Notes: generated by a model from the letters alone, not told the origin. DNA of 45,539 nt from DATGMS01 sp040905145 (GCA_040905145.1 JBBDSC010000073.1:1-45539); one strand, 5' to 3'. Numbered from the stretch's first letter, positions 7,048 through 16,720 are shown. Translations and numbers: made by a program.

Positions 7048-10000
7048 ATGGCGTTCAGAAAAAATAAAAAACTAAACAACGACTTTTCCAGGGTCACTAT
7101 TAGTTTGGCTTCTCCAGAATCCATTCTGGATAGCTCTCATGGTGAGGTAACGCAGCCGGAAACAATCAATTACAGGACTTATAAGCCAGAAATGGGAGGC
7201 TTGTTCTGTGAGCGGATTTTCGGACCAGTAAAGGACTGGGAGTGTCATTGTGGAAAATATAAGCGCATTAGATATAAAGGTATTATTTGTGACAGATGTG
7301 GGGTAGAGGTTACTGAAAAAAAAGTACGCCGCGAAAGAATGGGCCATATAGAGCTGGTTGTTCCCGTGGCACATATTTGGTACTTTAAGTCTCTTCCAAA
7401 CAAAATAGGTTATCTTTTAGGTCTGCCTACCAAGAAGCTTGATCAGATTGTTTATTACGAACGATATGCTGTAGTAAATGCAGGGATTAAAGCAGAGGAC
7501 GGCTTACAATATCTAGACTTTTTGACAGAAGATGAGTATTTGGACATCATGGATAAACTTCCAAAGGATAACCAAATGCTTGATGATGATGACCCTAATA
7601 AGTTCATTGCTAAAATGGGTGCGGAAGCTTTGGAGATGTTGTTGGCTAGGTTGGATCTTGATGATCTTTCTTATAGCCTTCGACACCAAGCTGCCACTGA
7701 TACTTCCCAGCAAAGAAAAGCGGAAGCTTTGAAAAGACTGAAGGTAGTGGAGGCATTCAGGGAGGCAAGAACGAGAATTGAAAACCGTCCCGAATGGATG
7801 GTCGTGCGGATGGTGCCTGTTATTCCACCGGAGTTAAGGCCTTTGGTTCCCCTGGATGGGGGTAGGTTTGCCACTTCGGATCTAAATGACTTATATAGAA
7901 GGGTTATTATTAGAAACAACCGCTTGAAAAGACTGATAGATATCAAGGCACCTGAAGTAATATTGAGGAATGAAAAGAGGATGCTTCAGGAAGCTGTTGA
8001 TTCCCTTTTCGATAACTCAAGAAAAGTAAATGCAGTAAGGTCTGATGGCAACAGGGCCCTGAAATCACTGTCTGACATGCTCAAAGGTAAGCAAGGGCGT
8101 TTCCGTCAAAACTTACTGGGTAAACGTGTGGATTATTCAGGTCGTTCTGTGATCGTGGTAGGTCCTGAATTGAAGCTCCATGAGTGCGGACTGCCCAAGA
8201 ATATGGCCGCTGAATTGTTCAAGCCTTTTGTCATTAGAAAACTGATAGAAAGGGGCATAGTAAAAACGGTCAAGTCGGCCAAGAAAATAGTAGATAGGAA
8301 AGATCCGGTAGTTTGGGATATCCTTGAAAATGTACTGAAGGGGCATCCCGTGCTTTTGAACAGGGCCCCAACGCTTCACCGATTGGGTATTCAGGCTTTC
8401 CAGCCGAAGCTTATTGAAGGAAAAGCCATTCAGCTCCACCCGTTGGTCTGTACGGCATTCAACGCTGACTTTGACGGTGACCAGATGGCGGTACACGTAC
8501 CGCTGGGCCATGAGGCCATTCTGGAAGCTTCTACATTGATGCTTTCTTCACACAATATCCTTAATCCGGCCAATGGTGCACCGATTACCGTACCGTCGCA
8601 AGACATGGTACTGGGTCTATATTATGTCACCAAGGGGAAGAAATCCACACCTGAAGAAAAGGTTCCTGGAGAAGGAATGACTTTTTACGGGGAGGAAGAT
8701 GTGGTTATTGCATTGAACGAAAGACAGATATCCCAACATGCTTTGATCAAGTGTAAGGTGAATGTGCGCGGGGAAAATGGAGAGCTCGAGAGTAAAATTG
8801 TCGAGACTGTTGCGGGCCGTTTGATTTTCAATCAGTTTGTTCCGGATCAGGTTGGATTTGTAAACGAATTGCTCACGAAGAAAAAACTACAGCAGATTAT
8901 CGCTGAAGTGGTCAAGATTTGCGGAATCGCCAGAACGGCACAATTCCTTGATGACATCAAAAATCTAGGTTTCCAAATGGCCTATACAGGTGGCCTGTCG
9001 ATGGGGTTAAATGATGTAATCATCCCAGAAGAAAAAGAGCCTCTTATCGAGAAAGCCAAAGAAGATGTTGACCAGGTTTGGAACAACTATCTGATGGGTC
9101 TTATCACAGATAATGAAAGATATAATCAGGTAATTGATATTTGGACAAGAACCAACTCCAACCTTACCAATATCCTGATGAAGCAGATGGAGGATGATAA
9201 ACAAGGTTTTAATGCCATCTATATGATGATGCATTCCGGAGCAAGAGGATCAAGGGAGCAAATCCGTCAGTTAGGTGGGATGAGAGGTTTGATGGCCAAG
9301 CCGCAGAAAAACCTTCAAGGTTCTGTTGGTGAAATCATCGAAAACCCAATCCTTTCCAACTTTAAAGAGGGACTTGATGTATTGGAATACTTTATCTCCA
9401 CCCACGGTGCCCGTAAGGGTCTTGCGGATACGGCCTTGAAAACAGCTGATGCCGGCTACTTGACCAGAAGGTTGGTAGACGTTGCCCAGGATATGATCGT
9501 AGCAGAAGAAGATTGCGGAACCTTAAGGGGCCTTATAGTACAGGCATTAAAAGATAATGACGAGATCGTGGAGCCACTTTCTGAAAGAATTGTTGGAAGG
9601 ATTTCGGTTCATGATGTACTGGATCCCATCTCAGATGAGCTGATCGTGTCCTCTGGGGAGGAAATCAATGACGAAGTTGCCAAGAGAATTGACGAATCAG
9701 CGGTGGAGGAAGTGGAAATCAGATCTGTACTTACCTGTGAGACAAGAAGAGGGGTATGTACCAAATGCTATGGTAGAAACCTAGCTTCTGGCTCCATTGT
9801 ACAAAATGGCGAATCAGTAGGTGTTATCGCAGCGCAATCCATCGGTGAACCTGGGACTCAGCTTACTTTGAGGACATTCCACGTTGGTGGAACCGCTTCC
9901 AATATTTCGGTAGAAGCCAGCATCAATGCCAAATTTGACGGAGTGGTTGAATTTGAGGAGGAACTGAGATGGATTGATGCCACAAACAAAGAAGGAGAAC

Positions 10001-11358
10001 CTATTTCTATCGTTATGGGTAGGTCCGGTGAAATCAAAATCAATGATACCAAGACAGGCAAAACTTTGGTTTCCAATCATGTGCCTTATGGGGCACTCCT
10101 TAATGTAAGGGATGGTCAGAAAATCAGCAAAGGCGATTCCCTGTGTACTTGGGATCCATATAATGCCGTCATTTTATCGGAATTTGATGGTAAAATAGAT
10201 TTCGATGCCATCATTGAAGGGATTACTTTCAAGGAAGTGGCAGATGATCAAACGGGCTATAGAGAGAAGGTAATTATAGATACCAAAGATAAGACCAAAA
10301 ACCCTGCAGTTATTGTTAAGCATGGTGATGAATCCAAAGCTTATAATATTCCGGTAGGGGCCCACCTTGCTGTAGAGCCTGGTGAGAAGGTCCAAGCTGG
10401 ACAGATTCTGGTCAAGATTCCACGTTCTGTTGGTAAGACAAGGGATATTACCGGAGGTCTGCCAAGGGTGACTGAGCTATTTGAAGCAAGAAACCCTTCC
10501 AACCCTGCTGTAGTATCGGAAATTGACGGAGTGGTTAGTTATGGTGGTATCAAGCGAGGAAACAGGGAAATCTTTATTGAATCCAAAGATGGCGTGAAGA
10601 AGAGATACATGGTATCGCTTTCCAAACACATCCTTGTTCAGGAGAATGACTTTATCCGCGCAGGAGAGCCACTTTCTGATGGAGCTATCACGCCAAACGA
10701 TATCCTGTCCATCAAAGGACCAACTGCTGTTCAGGATTACCTGGTCAATGAAATCCAAGAGGTTTACAGGCTTCAGGGGGTTAAGATCAACGACAAGCAT
10801 ATTGAAGTGATAGTGAGCCAAATGATGCAAAAAGTAGAAATCCTTGATGCTGGTGATACCGGTTTCCTTCAAAATCAGATTGTTGATAAATGGCAGTTTA
10901 GAGAAGAGAACGATAGTATCCTGGACAAAAAAGTGGTGATGGACTCAGGCGACTCCTCTACACTGAAAGCGGGAATGATTATTACTGCCAGAAGACTGAG
11001 GGATGAAAATTCCAGTTTGAAGCGGAAGGACCTGAAAATTGTACAGGTAAGAGATGCGGAAACGGCAGTCTCCAAGCCTACACTTCAAGGTATCACCGCC
11101 TCTTCATTGGGTACAGAAAGCTTTATATCTGCGGCATCCTTCCAGGAGACTACCAAAGTCCTCAGTGAAGCAGCTATCAGAGGAAAGCGCGATGAGTTAT
11201 TGGGCCTTAAAGAAAACGTGATTGTGGGTCATTTGATCCCGGCCGGTACTGGTCAGAGACATTTTGGCAACATGATCATTGGTTCTCAGGAGGAATATGA
11301 TAAACTTTCCGCAGAGAAGGAAAAGATAACAAAAAGATCCAAAGAGGTTGTTAAATAA
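7048..11358 (+). CDS. rpoC: DNA-directed RNA polymerase subunit beta'
   Basis: Beta' carries the catalytic magnesium of RNA polymerase. The 1436-residue product has the invariant motif NADFDGDQMA at 472-481, with Asp474, Asp476 and Asp478 as metal ligands. The N-terminal zinc site is Cys66, Cys68, Cys81 and Cys84. The second zinc site is Cys823, Cys897, Cys904 and Cys907. I start at the ATG at 7048 (MAFRKNKKLN). A TTG at 7009 would add 13 residues read through the intergenic hairpin and is not credible. A strong terminator follows the stop codon. Confidence 0.98.
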   Translation: MAFRKNKKLNNDFSRVTISLASPESILDSSHGEVTQPETINYRTYKPEMGGLFCERIFGPVKDWECHCGKYKRIRYKGIICDRCGVEVTEKKVRRERMGHIELVVPVAHIWYFKSLPNKIGYLLGLPTKKLDQIVYYERYAVVNAGIKAEDGLQYLDFLTEDEYLDIMDKLPKDNQMLDDDDPNKFIAKMGAEALEMLLARLDLDDLSYSLRHQAATDTSQQRKAEALKRLKVVEAFREARTRIENRPEWMVVRMVPVIPPELRPLVPLDGGRFATSDLNDLYRRVIIRNNRLKRLIDIKAPEVILRNEKRMLQEAVDSLFDNSRKVNAVRSDGNRALKSLSDMLKGKQGRFRQNLLGKRVDYSGRSVIVVGPELKLHECGLPKNMAAELFKPFVIRKLIERGIVKTVKSAKKIVDRKDPVVWDILENVLKGHPVLLNRAPTLHRLGIQAFQPKLIEGKAIQLHPLVCTAFNADFDGDQMAVHVPLGHEAILEASTLMLSSHNILNPANGAPITVPSQDMVLGLYYVTKGKKSTPEEKVPGEGMTFYGEEDVVIALNERQISQHALIKCKVNVRGENGELESKIVETVAGRLIFNQFVPDQVGFVNELLTKKKLQQIIAEVVKICGIARTAQFLDDIKNLGFQMAYTGGLSMGLNDVIIPEEKEPLIEKAKEDVDQVWNNYLMGLITDNERYNQVIDIWTRTNSNLTNILMKQMEDDKQGFNAIYMMMHSGARGSREQIRQLGGMRGLMAKPQKNLQGSVGEIIENPILSNFKEGLDVLEYFISTHGARKGLADTALKTADAGYLTRRLVDVAQDMIVAEEDCGTLRGLIVQALKDNDEIVEPLSERIVGRISVHDVLDPISDELIVSSGEEINDEVAKRIDESAVEEVEIRSVLTCETRRGVCTKCYGRNLASGSIVQNGESVGVIAAQSIGEPGTQLTLRTFHVGGTASNISVEASINAKFDGVVEFEEELRWIDATNKEGEPISIVMGRSGEIKINDTKTGKTLVSNHVPYGALLNVRDGQKISKGDSLCTWDPYNAVILSEFDGKIDFDAIIEGITFKEVADDQTGYREKVIIDTKDKTKNPAVIVKHGDESKAYNIPVGAHLAVEPGEKVQAGQILVKIPRSVGKTRDITGGLPRVTELFEARNPSNPAVVSEIDGVVSYGGIKRGNREIFIESKDGVKKRYMVSLSKHILVQENDFIRAGEPLSDGAITPNDILSIKGPTAVQDYLVNEIQEVYRLQGVKINDKHIEVIVSQMMQKVEILDAGDTGFLQNQIVDKWQFREENDSILDKKVVMDSGDSSTLKAGMIITARRLRDENSSLKRKDLKIVQVRDAETAVSKPTLQGITASSLGTESFISAASFQETTKVLSEAAIRGKRDELLGLKENVIVGHLIPAGTGQRHFGNMIIGSQEEYDKLSAEKEKITKRSKEVVK

Positions 11359-11361
11359 AAT

Positions 11362-11392
11362 AAAAGGCCTGTAAAATATGCAGGCCTTTTTT
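11362..11392 (+). terminator. Intrinsic terminator after rpoC
   Basis: AAAAGGCCTG (11362-11371) pairs perfectly over 10 bp with CAGGCCTTTT (11381-11390), loop 9 nt, running into a six-base T tract. It starts 4 nt after the rpoC stop and ends the secE-to-rpoC unit. The next gene begins only 14 nt beyond it. Confidence 0.88.
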
Positions 11393-11405
11393 AATCCTTT
11401 TAACC

Positions 11406-11738
11406 ATGGAAGAAGACGATAAAGAAAAGAAAGGAAACGCCAACCAGCAGATTAATGTTGAACTTTCGGACGAAATTGCTGAAGGGATTTATTCCAATCT
11501 TGCAATGATTGCCCATTCCAATTCGGAATTTGTAATAGATTTTATCCGGCTGATGCCCGGAGTTCCAAAGGCTAAGGTGAAATCACGGATTATTATGACC
11601 CCCGATCATGCCAAAAGATTGCTGGCGGCCCTGAAAGACAATATTGAAAAGTATGAACAAGCTTTTGGAAAGATAGAAAGTGGAGCTGAAGCGCCCCATT
11701 TCCCCATGAATTTTGGAGGGACATTGGGAGAGGCATAA
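11406..11738 (+). CDS. DUF3467 family protein
   Basis: I recognise this 110-residue acidic protein as DUF3467, a small family of unknown function that in Bacteroidota is often found beside rpoC. A charged, probably flexible N-terminus (1-17) precedes a compact domain with the conserved segments YSNLAMIAHSNSEFVIDFIRLMPG and SRIIMTPDHAKRLLAALKDN. The latter has the look of a dimerising alpha/beta fold. There is no signal peptide or membrane segment, so it is cytoplasmic. Its start is 14 nt after the T tract of the rpoC terminator, and no TAnnTTTG promoter fits between. It is therefore probably expressed by read-through or from a promoter inside rpoC. Confidence 0.85.
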   Translation: MEEDDKEKKGNANQQINVELSDEIAEGIYSNLAMIAHSNSEFVIDFIRLMPGVPKAKVKSRIIMTPDHAKRLLAALKDNIEKYEQAFGKIESGAEAPHFPMNFGGTLGEA

Positions 11739-11774
11739 GCTTCCTTTTTCTGTTCTAAAAATATAATTCTTTAG

Positions 11775-11805
11775 TTTGTTTGTTTTATGTATTTGATTAC
11801 CTTTG
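11775..11805 (+). promoter_or_regulatory. Bacteroidota-type promoter for rpsL-rpsG-fusA-rpsJ
   Basis: TTTG at 11775-11778 and TACCTTTG at 11798-11805 are separated by exactly 19 nt, matching the TTTG-N19-TAnnTTTG consensus of the Bacteroidota primary sigma factor. The -7 box continues as CAATCC. The predicted start lies about 45-50 nt before the rpsL ATG. Confidence 0.8.
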
Positions 11806-11858
11806 CAATCCAAAAATCACATGTTTAAAGATATAAGGAAAACTAAATTTATCAGTTA

Positions 11859-12242
11859 ATGCCTACTATACAACAGTTAGTAAGAAAAGGTAGAAAGACC
11901 CTTGAGACGAAATCTAAATCCAGAGCACTGGATGCATGCCCTCAGAGAAGGGGAGTGTGTACAAGGGTATACACCACTACTCCGAAGAAGCCTAACTCTG
12001 CGATGAGAAAGGTGGCGAGGGTAAGGTTGACCAATGGCAAGGAAGTTAACGCATATATTCCAGGAGAAGGCCATAATTTGCAGGAGCACTCTATCGTATT
12101 GATCAGGGGTGGTCGTGTGAAAGATCTTCCAGGTGTGCGTTACCACATCATTCGGGGTGCATTGGATACTGCGGGGGTTAAAGACCGTAAGCAAGGCAGG
12201 TCCAAGTATGGTGCCAAGCGACCCAAAGCCGCTAAAAAATAA
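11859..12242 (+). CDS. rpsL: 30S ribosomal protein S12
   Basis: S12 sits at the decoding centre and contacts mRNA-tRNA pairing. The 127-residue protein has the diagnostic loop TTTPKKPNSAMRKVA, with both lysines of the streptomycin-relevant PKKPNS motif unmutated, and the second conserved loop GGRVKDLPGVRYH. It is first in its transcript, about 50 nt downstream of a good promoter. The leader is A-rich with no Shine-Dalgarno. rpsG follows after 24 nt, giving the classical str operon order. Confidence 0.97.
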   Translation: MPTIQQLVRKGRKTLETKSKSRALDACPQRRGVCTRVYTTTPKKPNSAMRKVARVRLTNGKEVNAYIPGEGHNLQEHSIVLIRGGRVKDLPGVRYHIIRGALDTAGVKDRKQGRSKYGAKRPKAAKK

Positions 12243-12266
12243 TCCTAAAGTTAATAATATTCAATA

Positions 12267-12734
12267 ATGAGAAAAGCGAAACCAAAAAAGAGATATATTC
12301 TTCCTGACCCGAAGTTTAATGATACTTTGGTCACCAAGTTTGTCAACTGTATAATGATGGATGGGAAGAAGAGTATTGCTTATAAGATCTTTTACGATGC
12401 AGTAGCAAAAGTAGAAGACAAAATGGGTGAGAACGGTCTCGAGGTTTGGAAAAAAGCGCTTAACAATATCACTCCAGCCGTAGAGGTGAAGAGTCGTAGA
12501 GTTGGTGGTGCAACATTCCAGGTCCCCATGGAAGTAAGACCGGAAAGGAAAGTCTCCCTCGGCATTAAGTGGATGATCACTTATTCCAGAAGAAGAGGGG
12601 AGAAGACAATGATGGACAGACTTGCGGGTGAGATTATGGCTGCTTCAAAAGGTGAAGGTGCTGCAGTGAAGAAGAAAGATGACACCCATAGAATGGCAGA
12701 AGCCAACAAAGCATTCTCACATTTCAGATTTTAA
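12267..12734 (+). CDS. rpsG: 30S ribosomal protein S7
   Basis: S7 nucleates assembly of the 30S head and borders the E site. The 155-residue protein starts MRKAKPKKRYILPDPKF, contains the conserved VEVKSRRVGGATFQVPMEV segment, and ends RMAEANKAFSHFRF, all standard for the family. It lies between rpsL and fusA with gaps of 24 and 6 nt. In E. coli S7 represses its own operon through the rpsL-rpsG gap. The gap here is only 24 nt, so that structure is not obviously conserved. Confidence 0.97.
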   Translation: MRKAKPKKRYILPDPKFNDTLVTKFVNCIMMDGKKSIAYKIFYDAVAKVEDKMGENGLEVWKKALNNITPAVEVKSRRVGGATFQVPMEVRPERKVSLGIKWMITYSRRRGEKTMMDRLAGEIMAASKGEGAAVKKKDDTHRMAEANKAFSHFRF

Positions 12735-12740
12735 TAAATA

Positions 12741-14888
12741 ATGGCTAAGAAAGACTTAAAATATTTGAGGAATATCGGTATCATGGCTCATATTGATGCC
12801 GGAAAGACTACCACTTCTGAGCGTATTTTGTATTATACAGGTTTGACCCACAAAATCGGAGAAGTACACGATGGTGTTGCTACAATGGACTGGATGGAGC
12901 AAGAGCAGGAAAGGGGCATTACCATTACTTCGGCCGCTACTACTACCAAGTGGAAATATCCCACTACTCAAGGTCAAGTTACTCCTGACACCAAAGAATA
13001 CCAACTCAACCTGATTGATACTCCGGGCCACGTTGACTTTACTGTTGAAGTAGAACGTTCCCTACGGGTCTTGGATGGGGCTGTGGCCCTTTTCTGTGCG
13101 GTGTCCGGTGTGGAGCCACAATCAGAAACGGTATGGAGACAAGCTGATAAATACCATGTGCCAAGAATCTGCTTTATCAACAAAATGGATAGGGCAGGGG
13201 CAAATTTTTTTAATGCGATTAATGAAATAAAAGAGAAGTTAGGAGCCAACCCGGTTCCTCTTCAAGTACCAATCGGGGCCGAAGATACTTTTAAAGGGGT
13301 AGTTGACTTAATTACCAACCAAGCCATTGTTTGGAACGAAGAGGACCAAGGGATGACTTACAAAGTCATTGATGTCCCGGAAGATCTCAAAGAGACCGTT
13401 ACTGAATACAGGCAAGCCCTGATAGAACAAGTAGCCGCTTACGATGATGCTTTAATGGAGAAATTCTTCGAAGATGAAGATTCCATCACCAAAGAAGAAA
13501 TAATGGAAGCCATCCGTAAAGCGGTCATTAATATGGACTTTTCTCCGGTACTTTGTGGTTCCGCTTTTAAAAACAAAGGAGTTCAGGCACTTTTGGATGC
13601 AGTTATGGCCTATCTGCCCTCTCCCTATGATCTTCCGCCTGTCAAGGGCATCGACCCTGATACAGAAGAAGATGTGGTGAGGCACCCAGATCCTGATGAA
13701 CCTTTTGCTGCCCTGGCGTTTAAGATTGCCACTGATCCTTTTGTCGGCCGTCTTGCTTTCATGAGGGTATATTCGGGCAAGTTGGATTCCGGTTCCTATG
13801 TATATAATACAAGGACGAGCAAGAAAGAAAGAATTTCCAGGTTGATGCAAATGCACTCCAACAAGCAAAACCCTATAGATAGGGTGGAAGCTGGTGATAT
13901 ATGTGCGGGTGTTGGCTTCAAGGACATAAAGACAGGAGATACCTTATGTGATGAAAAGAACAAGGTGATCTTAGAGGAAATGACTTTCCCCGAGCCGGTT
14001 ATCGGCTATGCTATTGAGCCCAAAACTCAGGCGGACGTAGATAAATTAGGTATGGCTATATCCAAATTGGTGGAAGAAGATCCTACGCTCCATGTCAATA
14101 CAGATCACGAAACCGGACAGGTTATTCTTAGAGGGATGGGTGAACTTCACCTTGAAATCATCATTGACCGATTGAAAAGGGAGTTCAAAGTAGAGATCAA
14201 TCAAGGTGCCCCTCAAGTGGCCTACAAAGAAGCTTTGTTTGCCAAGGTGGAGCATAAAGAGGTTTACAAAAAGCAAACAGGTGGTAAAGGTAAATTTGCT
14301 GATATCGTTTTCGAAATGGGACCAAAGGATCCGGATCCGGAGACCAATGAAATCAAACCAGGATTGGATTTTGTGAACGGTATAGTAGGTGGGGTGATCC
14401 CCAAGGAATTTATTCCGTCCATACAAAAAGGATTCACCGAGGCGATGAACAATGGTCCCTTGGCAGGTTATCCTGTAGAATCCATGAAAGTACGGTTGTA
14501 CCATGGATCATTTCACGATGTCGATTCAGATGCATTATCCTTTGAATTGGCGGCAAGAATAGGATTTAAAGAAGCGGCCAAAAAAGCCAAGCCCCAATTA
14601 TTGGAACCTGTAATGGCCGTCGAAGTAATTTCCCCGGATGAATATACCGGACCTGTTACGGGTGACCTTAACAGGAGAAGGGGATTGATGAAGGGTATGG
14701 ACACTAAAGGTGCTGCTACGGTAATCAAAGCAAGCGTTCCATTATCAGAATTGTTTGGGTATGTTACAGACTTGAGGACCATCTCCTCTGGCCGGGCTTC
14801 CGCATCCCTTACGTTCTCTCATTACGAGCCAGTTCCAAATAACATTGCTGAAGCAATCATCGCTAAAGTTAAAGGGGAGAAAGTCTAA
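12741..14888 (+). CDS. fusA: Elongation factor G
   Basis: EF-G is the GTPase that drives translocation. The 715-residue protein has all G motifs: P-loop AHIDAGKTT at 16-24, switch II DTPGH at 93-97 and NKMD at 147-150. Domains II to V follow to the C-terminal YVTDLRTISSGRASASLTF region. The effector sequence RGITI(T)SAA is intact. Its place within the str operon between rpsG and rpsJ marks it as the main housekeeping EF-G, not a paralogue such as a ribosome-recycling EF-G2. Confidence 0.97.
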   Translation: MAKKDLKYLRNIGIMAHIDAGKTTTSERILYYTGLTHKIGEVHDGVATMDWMEQEQERGITITSAATTTKWKYPTTQGQVTPDTKEYQLNLIDTPGHVDFTVEVERSLRVLDGAVALFCAVSGVEPQSETVWRQADKYHVPRICFINKMDRAGANFFNAINEIKEKLGANPVPLQVPIGAEDTFKGVVDLITNQAIVWNEEDQGMTYKVIDVPEDLKETVTEYRQALIEQVAAYDDALMEKFFEDEDSITKEEIMEAIRKAVINMDFSPVLCGSAFKNKGVQALLDAVMAYLPSPYDLPPVKGIDPDTEEDVVRHPDPDEPFAALAFKIATDPFVGRLAFMRVYSGKLDSGSYVYNTRTSKKERISRLMQMHSNKQNPIDRVEAGDICAGVGFKDIKTGDTLCDEKNKVILEEMTFPEPVIGYAIEPKTQADVDKLGMAISKLVEEDPTLHVNTDHETGQVILRGMGELHLEIIIDRLKREFKVEINQGAPQVAYKEALFAKVEHKEVYKKQTGGKGKFADIVFEMGPKDPDPETNEIKPGLDFVNGIVGGVIPKEFIPSIQKGFTEAMNNGPLAGYPVESMKVRLYHGSFHDVDSDALSFELAARIGFKEAAKKAKPQLLEPVMAVEVISPDEYTGPVTGDLNRRRGLMKGMDTKGAATVIKASVPLSELFGYVTDLRTISSGRASASLTFSHYEPVPNNIAEAIIAKVKGEKV

Positions 14889-14899
14889 ACTTAACGAAC

Positions 14900-15205
14900 A
14901 TGAATCAAAAAATCAGAATAAAACTTAAGTCTTATGACCACAGCTTGGTGGACAAGTCATCAGAAAAAATTGTCAAAGCTGTTAAATCCACTGGAGCAGT
15001 GGTAGTGGGACCTATTCCCCTGCCTACCAAGAAGGAAAAATTCACGGTGCTTAAATCCCCACACGTGAACAAAAAAGCAAGGGAGCAGTTTCAGCTTTGT
15101 ACTTACAAAAGACTGGTTGATATTTATTCCAACAGTTCCAAAACGGTAGATGCCCTGATGAAAATTGAATTGCCAAGTGGTGTTGATGTAGAGATCAAAG
15201 TTTGA
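14900..15205 (+). CDS. rpsJ: 30S ribosomal protein S10
   Basis: S10 is a 30S head protein and the ribosomal docking partner of NusG. The 101-residue protein shows the typical IRIKLKSYDHSLVD start, the GPIPLPTK loop and a terminal beta strand (LPSGVDVEIKV). It follows fusA by 11 nt and therefore belongs to the str transcript. A terminator and then a new promoter separate it from rplC. The S10 gene is thus uncoupled from the rest of the S10 cluster. Confidence 0.96.
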   Translation: MNQKIRIKLKSYDHSLVDKSSEKIVKAVKSTGAVVVGPIPLPTKKEKFTVLKSPHVNKKAREQFQLCTYKRLVDIYSNSSKTVDALMKIELPSGVDVEIKV

Positions 15206-15228
15206 TCGTCATTACACATTGATATACG

Positions 15229-15258
15229 AAAACCTGCTCCTTTGGTGCGGGTTTTTCT
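15229..15258 (+). terminator. Intrinsic terminator after rpsJ
   Basis: AAAACCTGC (15229-15237) pairs with GCGGGTTTT (15247-15255) over 9 bp with one G-U pair, loop 9 nt, and runs into a T tract. It ends the rpsL-rpsG-fusA-rpsJ transcript 24 nt after the rpsJ stop codon. Confidence 0.82.
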
Positions 15259-15359
15259 TTTGTCTAAGTGCTAATTCCGATAAAAATAAACCGGATTCAA
15301 TGTATCCATGGGTTTTGTATGATGCATTTCATAAATATTTGAAAATAAACGAGCCCTCG

Positions 15360-15390
15360 TTTGTAAGGTGTGGATAAATTACTAACTTTG
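15360..15390 (+). promoter_or_regulatory. Bacteroidota-type promoter for the rplC ribosomal cluster
   Basis: TTTG at 15360-15363 and TAACTTTG at 15383-15390 are spaced by exactly 19 nt. The -7 box continues CAGTCC, closely matching the rpsL promoter. The leader to the rplC ATG at 15450 is about 50 nt and shows no strong hairpin apart from a weak CTTT/AAAG pairing. Confidence 0.82.
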
Positions 15391-15449
15391 CAGTCCTTTA
15401 AGGCGAAAGTGTGTAAACGCTGGGGTTAATTAATATTATGTAACAGAAG

Positions 15450-16082
15450 ATGTCTGGAATAATAGGTAAAAAAGTAGGTATGACTAGCATTTTTAGTGCC
15501 GATGGACAAAATGTCGCATGCACGCTATTAGAAGCTGGTCCTTGTGTAGTTACACAAGTAAAAAATTTGGAAACAGACGGGTACAATGCTGTTCAGTTGA
15601 GTTATGGCGAGCGCAAGGAGAAAAATACGCCTAAGCCGCTAATCGGTCATTTTAAAAAGGCCGGCACTACTCCTAAGCAGAAGGTTGTTGAATTCAGGGA
15701 TTTCAGGGTGGAATTTGAAGGTCAGGTAGATCTTGGAAAAACAGTAAAATCCGAAGATGTGTTTATTGAAGGCGATTTCCTTGATGCCATCGGAACCTCC
15801 AAAGGTAAGGGATTCCAGGGCGTGGTAAAACGCCATGGTTTTGCGGGTGTTGGTGACAGTACTCACGGTCAGCACAACAGGGCAAGACATCCTGGATCAA
15901 TCGGTGCATGTTCTTGGCCTTCAAGGGTATTTAAAGGCATGAGAATGGCGGGTAGAACAGGTGGTGACAGGGTCAAAGTTTTGAACCTTCGGGTTCTTAA
16001 GATATATCCTGAAAGAAACCTGATCCTTGTTAGCGGCTCTGTACCAGGTGCAAAAAATTCTTTCGTTATTCTAGAGAAATAA
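15450..16082 (+). CDS. rplC: 50S ribosomal protein L3
   Basis: L3 is an early assembly protein near the peptidyl transferase centre. The 210-residue protein begins MSGIIGKKVGMTSIF. It has the long loop HGQHNRARHPGSIGACSWPSRVFKGMRMAGRTG that reaches into 23S rRNA, and ends with a SGSVPGAKNSFVIL strand. It is the first gene after its own promoter. rplD follows after 4 nt. The N-terminal sequence fixes the start. Confidence 0.97.
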   Translation: MSGIIGKKVGMTSIFSADGQNVACTLLEAGPCVVTQVKNLETDGYNAVQLSYGERKEKNTPKPLIGHFKKAGTTPKQKVVEFRDFRVEFEGQVDLGKTVKSEDVFIEGDFLDAIGTSKGKGFQGVVKRHGFAGVGDSTHGQHNRARHPGSIGACSWPSRVFKGMRMAGRTGGDRVKVLNLRVLKIYPERNLILVSGSVPGAKNSFVILEK

Positions 16083-16086
16083 GAAA

Positions 16087-16716
16087 ATGGAATTAGCAAT
16101 ATTAAAACATAACGGTGAAGAAACAGGTAGAAAGATAAGTCTTTCTGATGATATTTTTGCGATTGAGCCTAATGATCATGCCATATACCTGGATGTAAAG
16201 CAGTATTTGGCCAACCAAAGGCAGGGAACGCACAAATCCAAGGAGCGTGCCGAAATAGCAGGCTCTACAAGAAAGATCAAGAAGCAAAAAGGTACAGGTA
16301 GTGCCAGGGCTGGTTCCATTAAGTCGCCTATATTCAGAGGTGGAGGTAGAGTGTTTGGTCCAAGGCCAAGAGACTATTCTTTCAAATTGAACAAGAAATT
16401 AAAGCAACTGGCCAAAAAATCCGCCCTTTCCTATAAGGTTAAGGATAACAGTTTAACGGTTTTGGAAAACGTCGCATTCGATACCCCTAAAACGAAAAAC
16501 TATATTTCTTTAATGGCCGACCTCTCCTTGACAGATAAGAAAACATTACTTGTTCTCCCTGAGAACAATAAAAATGTATACTTATCAAGCAGGAATTTAC
16601 CGAAGACAAAAGTTATCACAGTAGATGATGTAAATACCTATCATGTACTTCATGCGGATAATCTGGTCCTTTGTGAAGGAGCTTTAAGTAAGTTAGAAAC
16701 CCTTTTATCGAAGTAA
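16087..16716 (+). CDS. rplD: 50S ribosomal protein L4
   Basis: L4 lines the exit tunnel with a long basic loop and in E. coli also regulates the S10 operon. The 209-residue protein has the tunnel-loop motif KKQKGTGSARAGSIKSPIFRGG and the characteristic GPRPRDYSFKLNKK segment. It is separated from rplC by 4 nt and from rplW by 4 nt, so translation is closely coupled. No S10-type leader hairpin is evident upstream of rplC, so L4-mediated control cannot be inferred here. Confidence 0.96.
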   Translation: MELAILKHNGEETGRKISLSDDIFAIEPNDHAIYLDVKQYLANQRQGTHKSKERAEIAGSTRKIKKQKGTGSARAGSIKSPIFRGGGRVFGPRPRDYSFKLNKKLKQLAKKSALSYKVKDNSLTVLENVAFDTPKTKNYISLMADLSLTDKKTLLVLPENNKNVYLSSRNLPKTKVITVDDVNTYHVLHADNLVLCEGALSKLETLLSK

Positions 16717-16720
16717 GACA

